Source: Hyphodiscus hymeniophilus (taxonomy: Eukaryota; Ascomycota; Leotiomycetes; Helotiales; Hyphodiscaceae). From it: a stretch of DNA of 64,000 nt. Positions 43,547 through 55,815 of this stretch are shown here, one piece after another (the first letter of the stretch is position 1; each line of letters begins with the position of its first letter). Under the pieces are notes generated by a model. It was not told the origin of the DNA and made no database searches. It was given only the letters and a program-made list of their open reading frames with translations. The stretch lies in assembly GCA_016508695.1 (NCBI GenBank), contig VNKQ01000005.1:2046001-2110000 (forward strand). The letters are read 5' to 3'. Made by a program: the position numbers and the translations under genes.

Positions 43547-44785
43547 CTTGAGAGGTCCGGATCGAAGAGTAGTGTTCGACGAGAAAGGAAAATGGCGAGA
43601 ACGGGGAATGGCAAGAAAGTGAGCAAGAGTTGGAGTTGTCTTAACGGAGACGGACGAGCTTGAAAATGTTGGGTCTGTTCCTCGAGCTAGAGTAGCGGGG
43701 TCAGTGAAGCGACGGATCACCAGGATACATAATTCCGTGCCTCTTCTATCTCTCACCGAACTTACTAATCCCAAGCTTTTATCTGATCAAAAGGCTTTCG
43801 AACAATTACGGGCAGTTGTAGCAAACAAAAGATGGACAAGAGGATCGAGGAGTTCTATTCAAGATCCCCCTCTGCAAAAACCGGAGAAATTGTGTATTTA
43901 TTTGAGAGAGATATGTGTGACGACGGGAAGATTATAAAGCAGATTGCTTGCAAGTTTTCATTCTAATCAATGATTAACACTAACCCACTATTAACACTGT
44001 CCCACTACCCCCCTCTGCTCTCAGCCTCGTCCATGGAAAGATCGGAGGGAGTTATCATCTCAGAGTCGTTTGATGGTGGGGAGAAGGCATCTAGAAGCTT
44101 GCGTAGTAAGCAAGTGCCATTCTTCACAATAAGCGCTGTGGCAAGGACAGGAGCACGTTTCTTTCTCATTACAAAGTACGAACGAAGGCATTACTGTCCG
44201 TAGATGTTGAACTATGATCTAGAAGATCTACTCAAAGATGACGACTCTGATAATGCGAGGATCGTAACTCACAGAGCTGGCAGAGAACAAAAGAGCCAGA
44301 CTTTCAATATGCGTCACTGGAAATCGCTGAGTCCTTTGAGCGATAGCAATGAGATTATTTGGTTTCAACTTTTGCAAGAGAGGGTTTGGCATGCTATGGG
44401 CTACTCGAGTATGTGCAAGTGAAGGGTGGGGTATCGTAACAGCAATGGCGTTTACCTCCCTACTTCTGACACTGCCTGAAGGTCGAAACTTCCCAAGTCG
44501 AAACATGAAGCGCAAGACCAATTGGAAGCCTATTGACAGTCAACTATAAGTGATTGAGTATTCTTCCAGTACAGAACTTTGGATCCGTGATGTTGTTGGA
44601 TGAGTGTGTTAACTACTGCCGTATATGTAAGGCTACAACCTCGGGTCCACCTTACCTAGAACGGCATCGCGCCTCGCACTCCCAATTTTCAGAAAATACA
44701 CTCGGCTCGATCGTTGACTTCGATAACCACGACACGACAACTCCAACAATCTCTCGAACCCACCACCCGAGAGACTCAAGTCAAG
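43547..44785. promoter_or_regulatory. divergent promoter region ZWF1/eL33
   Basis: 1.24 kb between the start codons of two housekeeping genes. Small frames at 43704-43937 and 43970-44203 have no recognisable content. The final 150 bp before the eL33 start is pyrimidine/purine-mixed leader sequence. Confidence 0.45.
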
Positions 44786-45520
44786 ATGACGAGCGAAACT
44801 GGAGGCCATAGACGTAAGCACTCTACCACCCTGGCTGAGATAGGGGAGATGGACGGAAAGAGCAGAGTCTCACAAACTGCATCTCTTGATCCGCCTCTTC
44901 TATTCCAGCTCCAGAGACGAATTGACAAATGCTAACTTCTGGTTCCAGTCTACGTCAAGTGAGTAACTTTTAATCTCCCTATCTCGAATCAGCAAATTCC
45001 ATTCCTGAAACCATCGCTCCCTGGGATCGAGTAGGATGCCGGGGTCAATTAATAGGCACTGGATTATTACGATCTCTACGTACAGAACATATTCTTGCAA
45101 TTAGGGGACTGACATGCGACTTAGGGGACGCCATCTGAGCTACCAACGCGGCAAGCGCAACACCAACCCAGGAACGAGCTTGATCAAAATTGAGGGTGTT
45201 GATGATACGAAGGCCGCAACGTACGTGGCAACTACTTTCCAGGTCATGGCTGGATATTAACACATCTTAGTTTCTATCTCGGAAAGAAGGTCGCTTTTGT
45301 TTACCGTGCGCAAAAAGAGATTAGAGGATCAAAGATCAGAGTCATTTGGGGCAAGGTTACCAGACCACATGGTATGTTGCAACAACGGCAGGCCAGATAG
45401 GACTGAAGACTGACGACCACAGGCAACTCTGGTGTAGTACGAGCACAGTTCAGACGCAACCTTCCTCCTAAGTCCTTCGGCGCATCGGTTCGAGTTATGT
45501 TGTACCCATCTTCGATATAA
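44786..45520 (+). CDS. RPL33: 60S ribosomal protein eL33 (L35Ae)
   Basis: Five exons (44786-44813, 44949-44958, 45125-45220, 45271-45371, 45423-45520) encode 110 residues. The product reads MTSETGGHR-LYVK-GRHLSYQRGKRNTNPGTSLIKIEGVDD, then FYLGKKVAFVYRAQKEIRGSKIRVIWGKVTRPHGNSGVVRAQFRRNLPPKSFGASVRVMLYPSSI, matching eL33 throughout. Exon 2 is only 10 nt (TCTACGTCAA). It is preceded by a CTAAC branch and CCAG acceptor and followed by a GTGAGT donor, and without it the conserved LYVK cannot be formed. The 5' part is interrupted by larger introns than usual here (135 and 166 nt). It is a structural protein of the large ribosomal subunit, expected to be strongly expressed. Confidence 0.95.
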
Positions 45521-47704
45521 GGAGAATGGATGGATGGCTTTGGGAGTTGTTTCGCAAGGGATAGTGACGGTTGACATGCGGGGTCATTGCGATGGGCAAA
45601 TGATCGCTCATGGCTTTGCTATTAGAACCTGAATGAAGCATATACCAAACGGGTGGTTTGATGAATGTGATTGATGTGATATGAGATGGGAGTTCGCTTG
45701 CTGCGAGGTGGCTGGATACCTTTGGCAAGATTCTACGAGCTGCTCGGCCATATACATGGTGTGTGGGCTTCATCTCCGTCTGCTAAGTTACCCACAGGAT
45801 TCGTGTTGGCATTTTTTCACCACCTGAGGTTTACGCATTGTTGCAGCCCACTCACTTTCATTATGGCTCATGCAAGTATAGACTGGGGTCAACATCACAT
45901 TGGTATGCTGTTATGCAGGCTATAGCTTGTACTATGTATGATGCCTCAGGTGAGTTGTCTTTTGGATTTCTATGCATTTTATCAGGAGGAACACCAAAAT
46001 GTTACACACATATCCTACTTCAGCAATCGCCTTCCCGACTTGAACTCAATGGATCAGTGACACAAAATAACACATCCCGAACGAACGGCTACTCGAAAGA
46101 TACATTCGAAATGTAAGTTTTGAGCGTACACCTAAATGGTACACCCACAGGCACCGCTACAAAAGAGACTCACAGTTTGAGACGGCCTTCCAGCTTCCCC
46201 GCATCCGATCTTTCGGCTTTCGGAATATAGAAAGATAGCCTATCATGGGCCGGTAAGTCAACAGAAGGAGGTATTTCGAGTGTAGCCTCGTTGTGCCTTG
46301 TCAAGTACCTTGCATACGCCGGTATGCCAGCCAAGTTTCTTCCAGAATGCATCAAATCGATAGTCCTGAGACCTTACGAGCAACGCCTGAGCTCGTGATT
46401 GGGGATCGTAACGTCCGGTAGTTCCGAGTCGAAGTGTATACTGCCGGGGTGGACTGATGAAAGAATAGTGCCGATTCGTTAAGCCATAATGGATGGGATG
46501 CCGAAGCAGGTTTCTGCGGTATCAGGATAAAGGCAATCATGCATTTGCTATCTCAGCACTTGAGAAGGTGCGCGCTCGGAACCGGAACACCGCACCTCTA
46601 TGGATTCGTGAACAAAGCCGCATAAGGTAGTTAGCAGAGCTTCTGCTGGATGGTAGACGATGAAGAGACGGACCTTGTGTGGCTTTATGGCCCAAAAATA
46701 AATATAGGTACTGTACTCGGACAAATATACTGTACCTTTAGGTCCCTTCCCAAGTTCCCATAGATATGGGCCACCCTCCTCCACAGGTCGTCGTAAAAAA
46801 GCGGTGCTGCTACGCTACGTTACTGTGGATTTTGAAGAGAACGAGACCACCAGATACGACTTGGCTCGAGCTTGGCTCACCCAGGAAGATGTCCCAGGGT
46901 GCAGAGTGAGATGCGTTAGTCGGCCGAAAGAGGATAGCTTGATGATCAGCTTGCGTGGATTCCGTAGCGCATTCCAGCTGCACCAAACACATTCCATCTA
47001 TCTGATGGTGGCCGATGAGAATTGCGTGGTTCTGGCGCTTGTTGGGCGCCGGTGACAGCGGGGGTGTGGTGTGGGCTGTGTAAGAGGGACACAGCAATTC
47101 TTGAACGGATGGCCGTCATAACTCTCGGATGAAAACAGCTTTCTCTCCCACACCACCTCCGAAAACTCCTACGACTGGAGTACGACATCCATCCTGCATC
47201 TTTCATCTTTCATCTCCCCATCTTCGACCTCGCATCTATGTACTCTTCCTAATTCAAAAGTAAACGACTCTGACTCTCTAGTCACTACGCTCGCTTCTGG
47301 AGTATCTGAATCACCGTCGCTTTGAATCCTCGTATTTGTTTTGGGACTTCAAGGTCTCATCACTTTCTTTGCACCAATTCATCTCGAACCCTGGAACCAA
47401 GGCCGACATTCCTCGATTGACAAGAATAATCTACGAAGGAGATCCAGTTCCTGGACGCCAGTTGAATATACTTTGACAGCTTCACGGAGTACAGACCAGC
47501 CTCCACTTAATCGACGCTGTACCCTGCCAGCCAACCTCCTCCCGCCATACCCCAGAGGTTGTGAGATTAAAATATTGTCTTCGCGCCAGCCCGTTTCATA
47601 TCGATAAGGCAAGCTCACGATCGTTTATCAAGCAAGGCCTGTACGAACTATCGAGACCCACAAAGGACCCTGTATTACTTTCCCATATCATAAAGAGCTG
47701 CAAG
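45521..47704. other. long intergenic interval
   Basis: About 2.2 kb between eL33 and the DUF2406-like gene. Open frames are short and overlapping. The largest on the plus strand near 46804-47055 lacks an early ATG and family similarity. The last 500 bp probably form the promoter and leader of the next gene. Confidence 0.45.
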
Positions 47705-49323
47705 ATGTCTCAAAACCACCCTCTCCCTCCGAACCCTAGCGGTCAGATTCAACCCCAGTACGGCGAGAGACCTACACATCAGCGAGCGAAGTCCACCTTT
47801 TCTTTCCATTCGCACAAGAGCTCCGGTTCAGCTGGTAAAATCGACCTTCACGAGACACACCAGGAGAAGGAATCGCACAGACTTCAATCCAAGGCCGATC
47901 CATCAATGGCGATTACAGAGGCAGAGCCATGTAAGTATCTCCACGCAGCAGCGCGTATGTCAGCGTTTAAGTGCAAGGCGAGACTGACGGGTTTCTACAG
48001 CTGCTGTTGCTAGAGAAGCATCGTCACTGTCACCAATCAGAGCAATTCAACATCGAGATAATCAAGGAAACCCAATCGGTGTGTATGCCTCGAAGCTTTC
48101 TGACCACACTCGCTAATATCCCTTCGCAGCCGACCCTGATCGATCGAACCCTACACGAAGCCGGTGGGAGAGACCTCTTGATACAATTCGATCCTTCGAA
48201 GCAGCCATTGATGGTGGCTACTCGCGGAAATCATTGATGCGCACTGGTCAGACTTCCTTGCCATCCAAGGCGGACGATGCATTATGGAGGACATATCGCT
48301 GATACTTTTTTATACACAGATTCGGATACTCAATCTAATTACAACCGTCGAAGCAGCTATTACGGAGGTATGTCTGGACTCTCAATTTTCCGTTTTTGCG
48401 CGCTATAGTTTTCATTTTACCATGGAAAGTCTGGGAGAGCTAGAATATCCGCATGGGCAATCAAGAAGAGTGCAAGTTCTATGCGATACGAAAGCCTGAT
48501 TCCTGGACACGCCAGCTGCACATTGAGATCCACAAATCATAGATATCAGAAATTCTGCATGGCTAGTGCCAGTCTAATTGTCTTGGCGGCAAATCCGTTA
48601 AATCATTTAGCGAATTGTTCAATCCTTACCTTAGCTCTATTCTGGTTTGGAACAAGCTCTAACTCTACACTACTCACAGGAACGCAAGTGACGACGGAAG
48701 AAAGACCGAGATATCCTCCAGGTGGCTACTATGGAGGAGCACGAGCTTCCTCATACCGCTCTGAGAGTACACACATGGATGGAAGAGGAAATGGGATGAC
48801 GAGACCGGAGAGCTACTACAATGGCGCTGAAAGTGGAGCGGGACCGAGCAACAGCTATCATCCCAACCGGGCCAGATACCCTCGAACCGCTTCCGAACCA
48901 CATTTTGGCGCGGGCGGTGGTGTATACCCACCTAACGGCAATCCCCAATCCTACGAAACCGTCACAACTGGAAGCGGTAGTTCCGGAGATCCTATTGGCT
49001 ATTCGACCGATCCCAGCAGTGAGAATAGCTCTTTGGATCGCATCGCTCCTCTGCCAAGAGAGCCTCCAGAGACTTACGGATTAGCCGGATTTGGGAACAC
49101 CCCTCAATATGGCTTGAACGAACAATATGTCAGCAATGGGGGACCTGTACAGCAAGGGAATGGATATCAGAACCAGGGACGTCCTTCACTTCCACGCAAG
49201 GAAAGCGCGCCAAGAGTTCCGATCAAGCTTGGAGCAACGAGTGGAAATGCTGTGTTGGAGAAGAAGCCTTCAGTAGGAGAAAAGCGAAAGTCCTGGTTTG
49301 GCAAGCGCTTCAGCAAGTCCTAA
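47705..49323 (+). CDS. DUF2406-like fungal protein
   Basis: Five exons (47705-47930, 48001-48078, 48130-48246, 48320-48367, 48680-49323) encode 370 residues. Joining exons 2 and 3 produces SPIRAIQHRDNQGNPIADPDRSNPTRSRWERPLDTIRSFEAAIDGGYSRKS, which I recognise as the conserved core of ascomycete DUF2406-type proteins. The rest is Ser/Gly/Tyr/Pro-rich and disordered. The basic end KKPSVGEKRKSWFGKRFSKS is a typical tail. No enzymatic motif is present. The fourth intron is about 312 nt, far longer than the others, and the exon before it is 48 nt. The molecular function of the family is not known to me. Confidence 0.8.
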
Positions 49324-49833
49324 GTAAGCACATTAGATTGGTTCTGCGCGAAAAGGATGTGGATTCTGGGAATTTGACAAGCCATACCTTGGATAGACGC
49401 CAAGCTCTAACGACGTTTATGAAATGGATGAATTCCTGGCATCAGGTCATAATGGGAGATTGGATTTGGACGGTCAAATATCTGGCATGGGTTGGCGTAA
49501 ATGGATCTCATATCAGTCTTGATCCTGAGCCGACAGGGTGAAGATGAGGATGCTTGAATTTGTGGCAGATTAACTCTCAGCCTCTAATAGTTTGATCATG
49601 ATCAAGAATGTGGATATAAGGACAGTTGGTGTCTTGAGGACGGTGCAATGATCTTGCAATTTTCACGATACTCCGCTAGTTCCCAAATTGATACCCTGAC
49701 CGGAACTCCTAAACAGCTTTTGCGGTGATGTATCGTTACGATAAGCTCTTCTCCCTCGTCTGCCCCAGAGCCTACTCTCTGACCCTCCGTTGACTCTCTT
49801 GCAACAATTCCATCGTTGGACGAAATGCGACAA
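49324..49833. other. convergent 3' intergenic region
   Basis: 510 bp between the 3' ends of the DUF2406-like gene and VMA21. No additional feature was seen. Confidence 0.5.
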
Positions 49834-50282
49834 CTACAGGCTCTTCTTGTCCTTCTCCGCATTCTCAATAGCCTCGCTCTGATCCTCCATCATTGCTACA
49901 ATGACATATCCCACCAACACCACATTTGCCATCAACGCTGCCAAGCCCCCCGCGTAGGTTGAGTTACCTGCTTCCATCAAGATTAATCCTTATGTACTGT
50001 ACGAGAACATACCTCCAAAGACCAGATCCACGGTAAGGAAATAAGTGGCAATAGGACCAACAACCATAGCCAGTGTAAACCCCAAAAGCTTGAATATCAC
50101 ATGTCTGTTGTGGTTAGTAAATTCAGCTCATGTGATCGGATTAAAGAGTAGATCATGAGGAAAACGCACGCGGGGACCGCAGGAGCTATATCACTCTTCT
50201 CACCAGCCTTGGGTTTGAAGTCATGCTTCTCTCCTCTTGCTGCTGCATCCAACTGATCTGAAACATTTCTTCGAGTCGTCAT
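49834..50282 (-). CDS. VMA21: VMA21, V-ATPase assembly factor of the ER
   Basis: Three exons (50282-50170, 50104-50013, 49967-49834) encode 112 residues, typical for VMA21. The N-terminus MTTRRNVSDQLDAAARG is hydrophilic. Two transmembrane segments follow: HVIFKLLGFTLAMVVGPIATYFLTVDLVFGG and YAGGLAALMANVVLVGYVIVAMMED. The C-terminus KDKKSL carries lysines near the end, consistent with a dilysine-like ER retrieval signal. Vma21 assists assembly of the V0 sector of the vacuolar proton pump. The frame extends upstream without an ATG, so 50282 is the start. Donors are GTGCGT and GTATGT. It is divergent from FUN30. Confidence 0.92.
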
Positions 50283-50757
50283 GATGTTGGCTCGGAATGG
50301 ATGTTGGTGTTTGGGACGCCTTCTGGTTGGAGGCTCTTTATTGGAATTCAATGCCTGGATCGAGTGGGCTGCTGATCTCGCGTCGAGGAGAGTCGCGTTA
50401 AGTGGAATTTTAATTGGTTAGCGTAGAATGTCAACCACCATCGTCACCCTGACACTCTCCTCTTGTCTTATCGTCTGCATATTTCCTTGCTATTACACAC
50501 GACTCTCCTTGGGTGGATTTCTGGATTCGAATGCACTGGATAATTGCGGAGGACATAATCGGGGTCTGTTGTTCTGGAGAGTGGGGAAAGTGAACTGTTT
50601 TGCATGAGGAAGATTTCACTTCAACAATCCCAACCTCACCACCAATCTCTCCATACTACCTGAAGAGATTGTTCTACCTGTCCGACTTCGAGCAATCTTT
50701 CCTCCTTCAACCCTCCATTACAAATAGCGCTTCCGCAACGACATCATCTTGCTCAAG
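50283..50757. promoter_or_regulatory. divergent promoter VMA21/FUN30
   Basis: 475 bp between the two start codons, including the FUN30 leader rich in CT and CAA triplets. No defined element was identified. Confidence 0.45.
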
Positions 50758-53700
50758 ATGGCTTCGAACTTGGGGAGAAAGGAGGCAGCAATTCCCAATT
50801 CACCCCCAGCGGCAAAGAGACAAAAGACAAACTATAACCACTCTTCCAATGGTGGTTCAGCATTCGCATACAATTCCGACGCTGATAGTGGTGACGACCT
50901 CTTTGAGGGCTTCAATCCTGTTATACCAGACACTCCAGCTGCTCCTAATAATTACGAGACTCAACCTACCCAAATCCTTGATCGCACAGCGCACAACCTT
51001 CCGAACACTTCGAGCCCTCCCTTAATATTTACAAACAACGAGGTCCAGGTTCCAGCCTCCTCGCCTTTAGCTGGCAAGGTTACCGAATCCACGACGTCTA
51101 TACGTAAGAGCGCGCAGCCGCCTCCTCGACCACTTCATAATGGGGCTGGACAGAAGAGACCCTTAACTATGTCAATGGCTCCCGCTGGCACTACATACAA
51201 ACCACCCATGGGCATCGTCACCATCTCCGACGACGAAGATGAGGTTGATGCTATTTCTACGTCGAACGCACCAGTTCGCACCGGCACCACTTTGGGAACT
51301 GCCAATGTGCCCACTATGGATTGGAAGCGCAGCTTTGTACCGCAAGCCACTTCAAACCCCGTTGGTCTTAAGCGTCCTATTGCGCAGTCTAGTCTTCAGC
51401 AAGCCGGCCCTCAGAAGTCCTCGGCTCAAAAGTCCACGGCCCAACAGAGTGTCCCACCAATGGCTGGATATCAACCCTTTACCTCTCAAAGGTCTCCTGC
51501 AAAGACCATTCACATCGAAGAAGATGGTGTCCAAATCATTGATAGTGATAGCTCGGAAGACGATTTGGCTCAGGCGAACATTCGACCCTCGACTTTCATG
51601 TCCAAGAGTGCCAAAGCTTCATTCAATACATCTCCCCCTTCGCAGTCGATCAATGGCAATTCGAAGTTCCAGAATATCGTCTCCAGTGCGAAATACAATC
51701 CTTCGTCAGACTCGATGGCATCGGGCTATGGCAGTGCGAGAAGACCAATGCAGCAGCCAATACAGAGAAAGCCCGAACGTGGGACACCTCTTGGACAGGA
51801 CTTGAAGCTAGAGGATTTATCTGATCCTGTAGTACGACAAAAGATATTGATCTTGAGACAGACTTTTCCAGGGACTTCGGTCTTGTTCTGTAGAGATGCT
51901 TTGATGGTGTGTAAGGGCAATACCGATGATGCTGCCATTATTCTGGCTGGTGGACCATCTCCACGTCACAGCGACGATATTGAAAGCCCCCAACGACCTA
52001 TTTCCCAAAGTTTCGCCCCACGAATGACGGAGAAGAAGTCTGAACTACCACAGATGAAACGAGTCTTGAATGGGCCTGTTGCTTCTTTGCAGGAGCGATA
52101 TTCTTCAACCCAAGCAGCACAAAAGTTAAATGGTCCAGCAACGCCCCAGCCCAAAAAGAAGAAACTCATGCAGGGCCGCCGACATCCTTCATCTCCAGCT
52201 GTTCCTGAAGTTTCTTCTCCACAACCTGCATCTTTGAACGAGGAAGACACGGACTCGGGTGTTGCCTCAGAGATTGAAGAGGCAGATCCCGGTACTAACG
52301 AACAGGTACTGGATTTCCTGAATACGTGCTCGGTCGAAGCGCTCGTCGACCTTACTACCACCACGGTGCACAATGCCAAGTTGATGGTCGCCGCGCGACC
52401 TTTCAAGAACCTCGATGAGGCCCAGGGTGTCGAAGATACTTCAAAGACCAAGGGAGGGAAGAGGAGTAACAGGGTACCAATTGGTGAGAAGATCGTCGGA
52501 ATTGCTATTCAAACGTTTGCTGGTTACGGGGCCATCGATTCTCTGGTTAAGAAGTGCGACGAGCTTGGAAAGCCACTTTTCGAGGAGATGAAGACTTGGG
52601 GTTTCGACACTTTTGGAGCGGCGAAAGGTGGGGAGCTTGATTTGACATCCTTTGACGAGCAGAATGTGTCTCAACGTGACTCTGGATTCGGGTCTCCAGC
52701 TTCTACCAATGATGATGTGGATGATGATGTCAAGGTTGTTTCCAGTACCAGAAAGAAGGGCATCTTCCTTAAGCAGCCAGCCACGATGGCAGAGGATTTT
52801 GTATTGAAAGACTATCAGGTCGTTGGTCTCAACTGGCTGACAATGATGTATCGCCATAAGCTGAGTGCCATCCTAGCAGACGAGATGGGGCTTGGGAAAA
52901 CAGCACAGGTTATCGCACTTCTTACTCAACTTGCCGAGACTGGTCATCCTGGTCCGCATCTTGTCATTTGTCCCGGATCAACGTTGGAAAACTGGTGCAA
53001 GGAGATCCAAAGATTCTCTCCCGGATTAACAATCGGTGTTTATCGAGGTATGAACCAAACCTATCAATGAGTCGACCATGACTGACTTTTTTGTAGGCTC
53101 GATGAAGGAAAGAGGAGAGATCGCAGACAACATTCTGCAGGACCGCAGTCTTTACAATGTAATTGTCACTACGTATGAAATGGCGACTAGAGCTGAGGAC
53201 AATAAATTCATGAGACAACTAAAAGCAGATGTAAGTCATTTTCAACCTCTACATTTGCGACATGCTCAACTTTCATAGGTTTGTATTTACGACGAGGGTC
53301 ATTACCTCAAAAACTTCCAATCAAATCGTTACAAGCAACTTATCAAGATTCCGGCCACTTTCAAACTCCTTCTCACTGGTACACCACTCCAAAACAACCT
53401 CCAGGAGCTGGCCTCGCTGCTCGCCTTCATTCTTCCCGAGGTATTCAAGGAAGTAGAAGACGAGCTAGCATACATCTTCAAGATCAAAGCAACAACCCGC
53501 GATGCCGACCACGGCGCCTTGTTATCGACGCAGCGCATCAATCGAGCCAGATCTATGCTTACTCCCTTTGTTCTTCGTCGGAAAAAGCACCAGGTACTAA
53601 AGCACTTGCCATCGAAGACACTCCGAGTTGAATTTTGCGATATTCACCCACAGCAAGAGAAGATATACAATTCTCATGTTGACTCCGCCAGAGAGAGAGC

Positions 53701-54739
53701 TCGTGTCCGAATCGAGGGCGGGAAGATGCCTCCTAAATCCGAAACGGATGAGAACAATCCTCTTATGCAACTGCGTAAGGCTGCTGTTCACCCACTGCTT
53801 TTCCGACGCCACTTTACCAACGAGAAGATCGAGAAGATGGTGGATCTCCTACTCAAAAATGAGCCCGTCGAATTCCCGACCGACAAAAACCACCGCAGAG
53901 AACATCTCGTTGCCGAGATGCATACACTTTCAGATTTCTATCTTCATTTGTGGTGCAAGAAGTACCCCTGTATATCATCGTTCGATATTCGCAAGGGATC
54001 GTGGATGAATTCTGGTAAGGTCGAAGCGATGGTCAAGCTCGTCAAGGGCTACAAGGAAACTGGGGACCGAGTCCTCATCTTCTCTCAGTTCTCGTTGGTG
54101 CTCGATATCCTCGAAGAGGTTTTGAACACATCTTTGATCTCTTTCGCACGCCTTGATGGCTCCACCAAGATTGACGATCGTCAAACTCTCGTGGACACCT
54201 TTTCCAGCGATGACACTATCACTGCTTTCCTCTTGACAACCAAGGCTGGTGGAACCGGCATCAATCTGATGGCTGCGAACAAAGTGATCATCTTCGATGG
54301 TTCCTTCAACCCACACGACGATAAGCAGGCCGAAGACCGCGCACACCGTGTTGGCCAAACTCGCGATGTCGAAGTTGTGAGATTGGTCATGCGAAACACT
54401 ATCGAAGAGCAGATATTTGCGTTGGGTATTAGCAAATTAGCTCTGGATGGGCGTGTTGCAGGTGATGATTCCGAAGGACAGAATAACGTCGCAAGAATGC
54501 TCCTAGAAGGCACCAAGCTTAGCGAGGAAGATACGAAGACGGTCATCCAGGGTGATTCCATTGAGAAGAAGGGCGGTGGAGGCAACTCTGAAGCTGCTGG
54601 ACCGAAGAAAGACAGTCCAATTCCTACACGCAAAAGGTCGTCCATGTTAGACTCAATCACCAAAACCCGAGATACAACCAAGGAGAAGGATGCTGCTATT
54701 GTGGAGGTTGATGACGAGGGCAACGAGTTACTTTTGTGA
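50758..54739 (+). CDS. FUN30: FUN30/SMARCAD1-type SNF2 chromatin remodeler
   Basis: Three exons (50758-53047, 53097-53230, 53279-54739) encode 1294 residues. Residues 1-340 are disordered with acidic patches such as QIIDSDSSEDDLAQ. A CUE-like ubiquitin-binding helix pair lies near residue 360-400 (ILRQTFPGTSVLFCRDALMVCKGNTDDAAIILAGG). The SNF2 ATPase has Walker A DEMGLGKTAQ, VICPGSTLENWCKEIQRFSP, motif II DEGHYLKN and LLLTGTPLQNN. The second lobe contains RVLIFSQFSLVLDILEEVL, LDGSTKIDDRQ, LLTTKAGGTGINL, and FNPHDDKQAEDRAHRVGQ. DEGH in place of DEAH is characteristic of this subfamily. FUN30 promotes DNA end resection and silent-chromatin maintenance. The ATG at 50758 is the first in frame. 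Confidence 0.93.
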
Positions 54740-55815
54740 AAGCCTGACGGTAAAGTGGATTCCTGTACAAATCAGGAGGTTTACGATAGGTACAGAGAGA
54801 CGATGCAGACACCGTGTTCAACGAGAGTGTGTGGGAGTTATTTGGCCGAGCTGCTTCGCCAAGTTCCTATCTGTACGCATTCGCCTTGGAGCTTTAAAAT
54901 GACATTCAGAGCTACGGTCGGTTTCACGAAGCCCTTCGGCTTACTAGGGTGCAATGAGACATGTTCATATGAGTTACGAAAGTGTACAAGGTACTAAGCA
55001 CTCGGTGTATCACAAGCATGATACATACAAAGGAGTGAGAGATCTCAGATCTTATTGATGTATAGAATATAAATGGATGAAAGAGTGGAAACGAATGCTC
55101 TTTCTCACAATGTGAAGCTGTACGTACAAGTCGAGCTTTTGGTTCTTGAAGTCCTTAGATGCCACCAAGACTACCTCTGACCTCCTCCCCCGCTTACCTC
55201 CCTCATTCTCCAACCCATCATTCCACACCCAAACAGGATGTTCCTTTGGGGTCTCTGGAGCAAGCTTGACGGTACGAGTGTGTAGTAAAGTCCTTTTTAT
55301 AATTCTTCTAAAGGTTTCTTTAACCCACCCTTTGTTGTTTTAAGAGCGTCTGTCGCACGGTCTTCACATCTCATCTATTTTGGGTAGCCCTATTTTGACT
55401 GCACCAGTCGGACTCTCAGCCAATCACGGCATTCTCAGGTCCAAGTCTACATACAGTAAGCCTGCGAACTTGGAACGCGATAAGACCTTGCCTCTTTCGC
55501 TCGGCTCAACCAAATATCTGATATTCTGATGGATTTGCTCGCTGTCTGCGATTTATGTCCACCAGAACCTCTCGCTCGGAACAATGCAATCTGGTTGTCA
55601 GGTTTCATCGCTTCTCAATTTCATAAGACTGAAGAGCTTATGAAGAGCCCTGTGTCAAATCGGCTGAGCCATGCTGTGCGATAGCTACAGGCTCCTACAC
55701 AATCCATCAGTCGGATCGCAACGAGATAACGATCCCCCGGATCCCAAGTGCATGCAGGGAAGTCTCGAAAACGCGACACCGGCGCCTACTCCACGAGAGC
55801 CCACACGACCATATC
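54740..55815. other. intergenic region upstream of the permease
   Basis: About 1.1 kb containing the FUN30 3' UTR and permease promoter. A short open frame at 55146-55343 has no family signal. Confidence 0.5.

Noticed and set aside
46804..47055. 83-codon plus-strand frame with protein-like composition
   Set aside because: No early ATG, no family similarity, and overlapping frames on the other strand are equally open.
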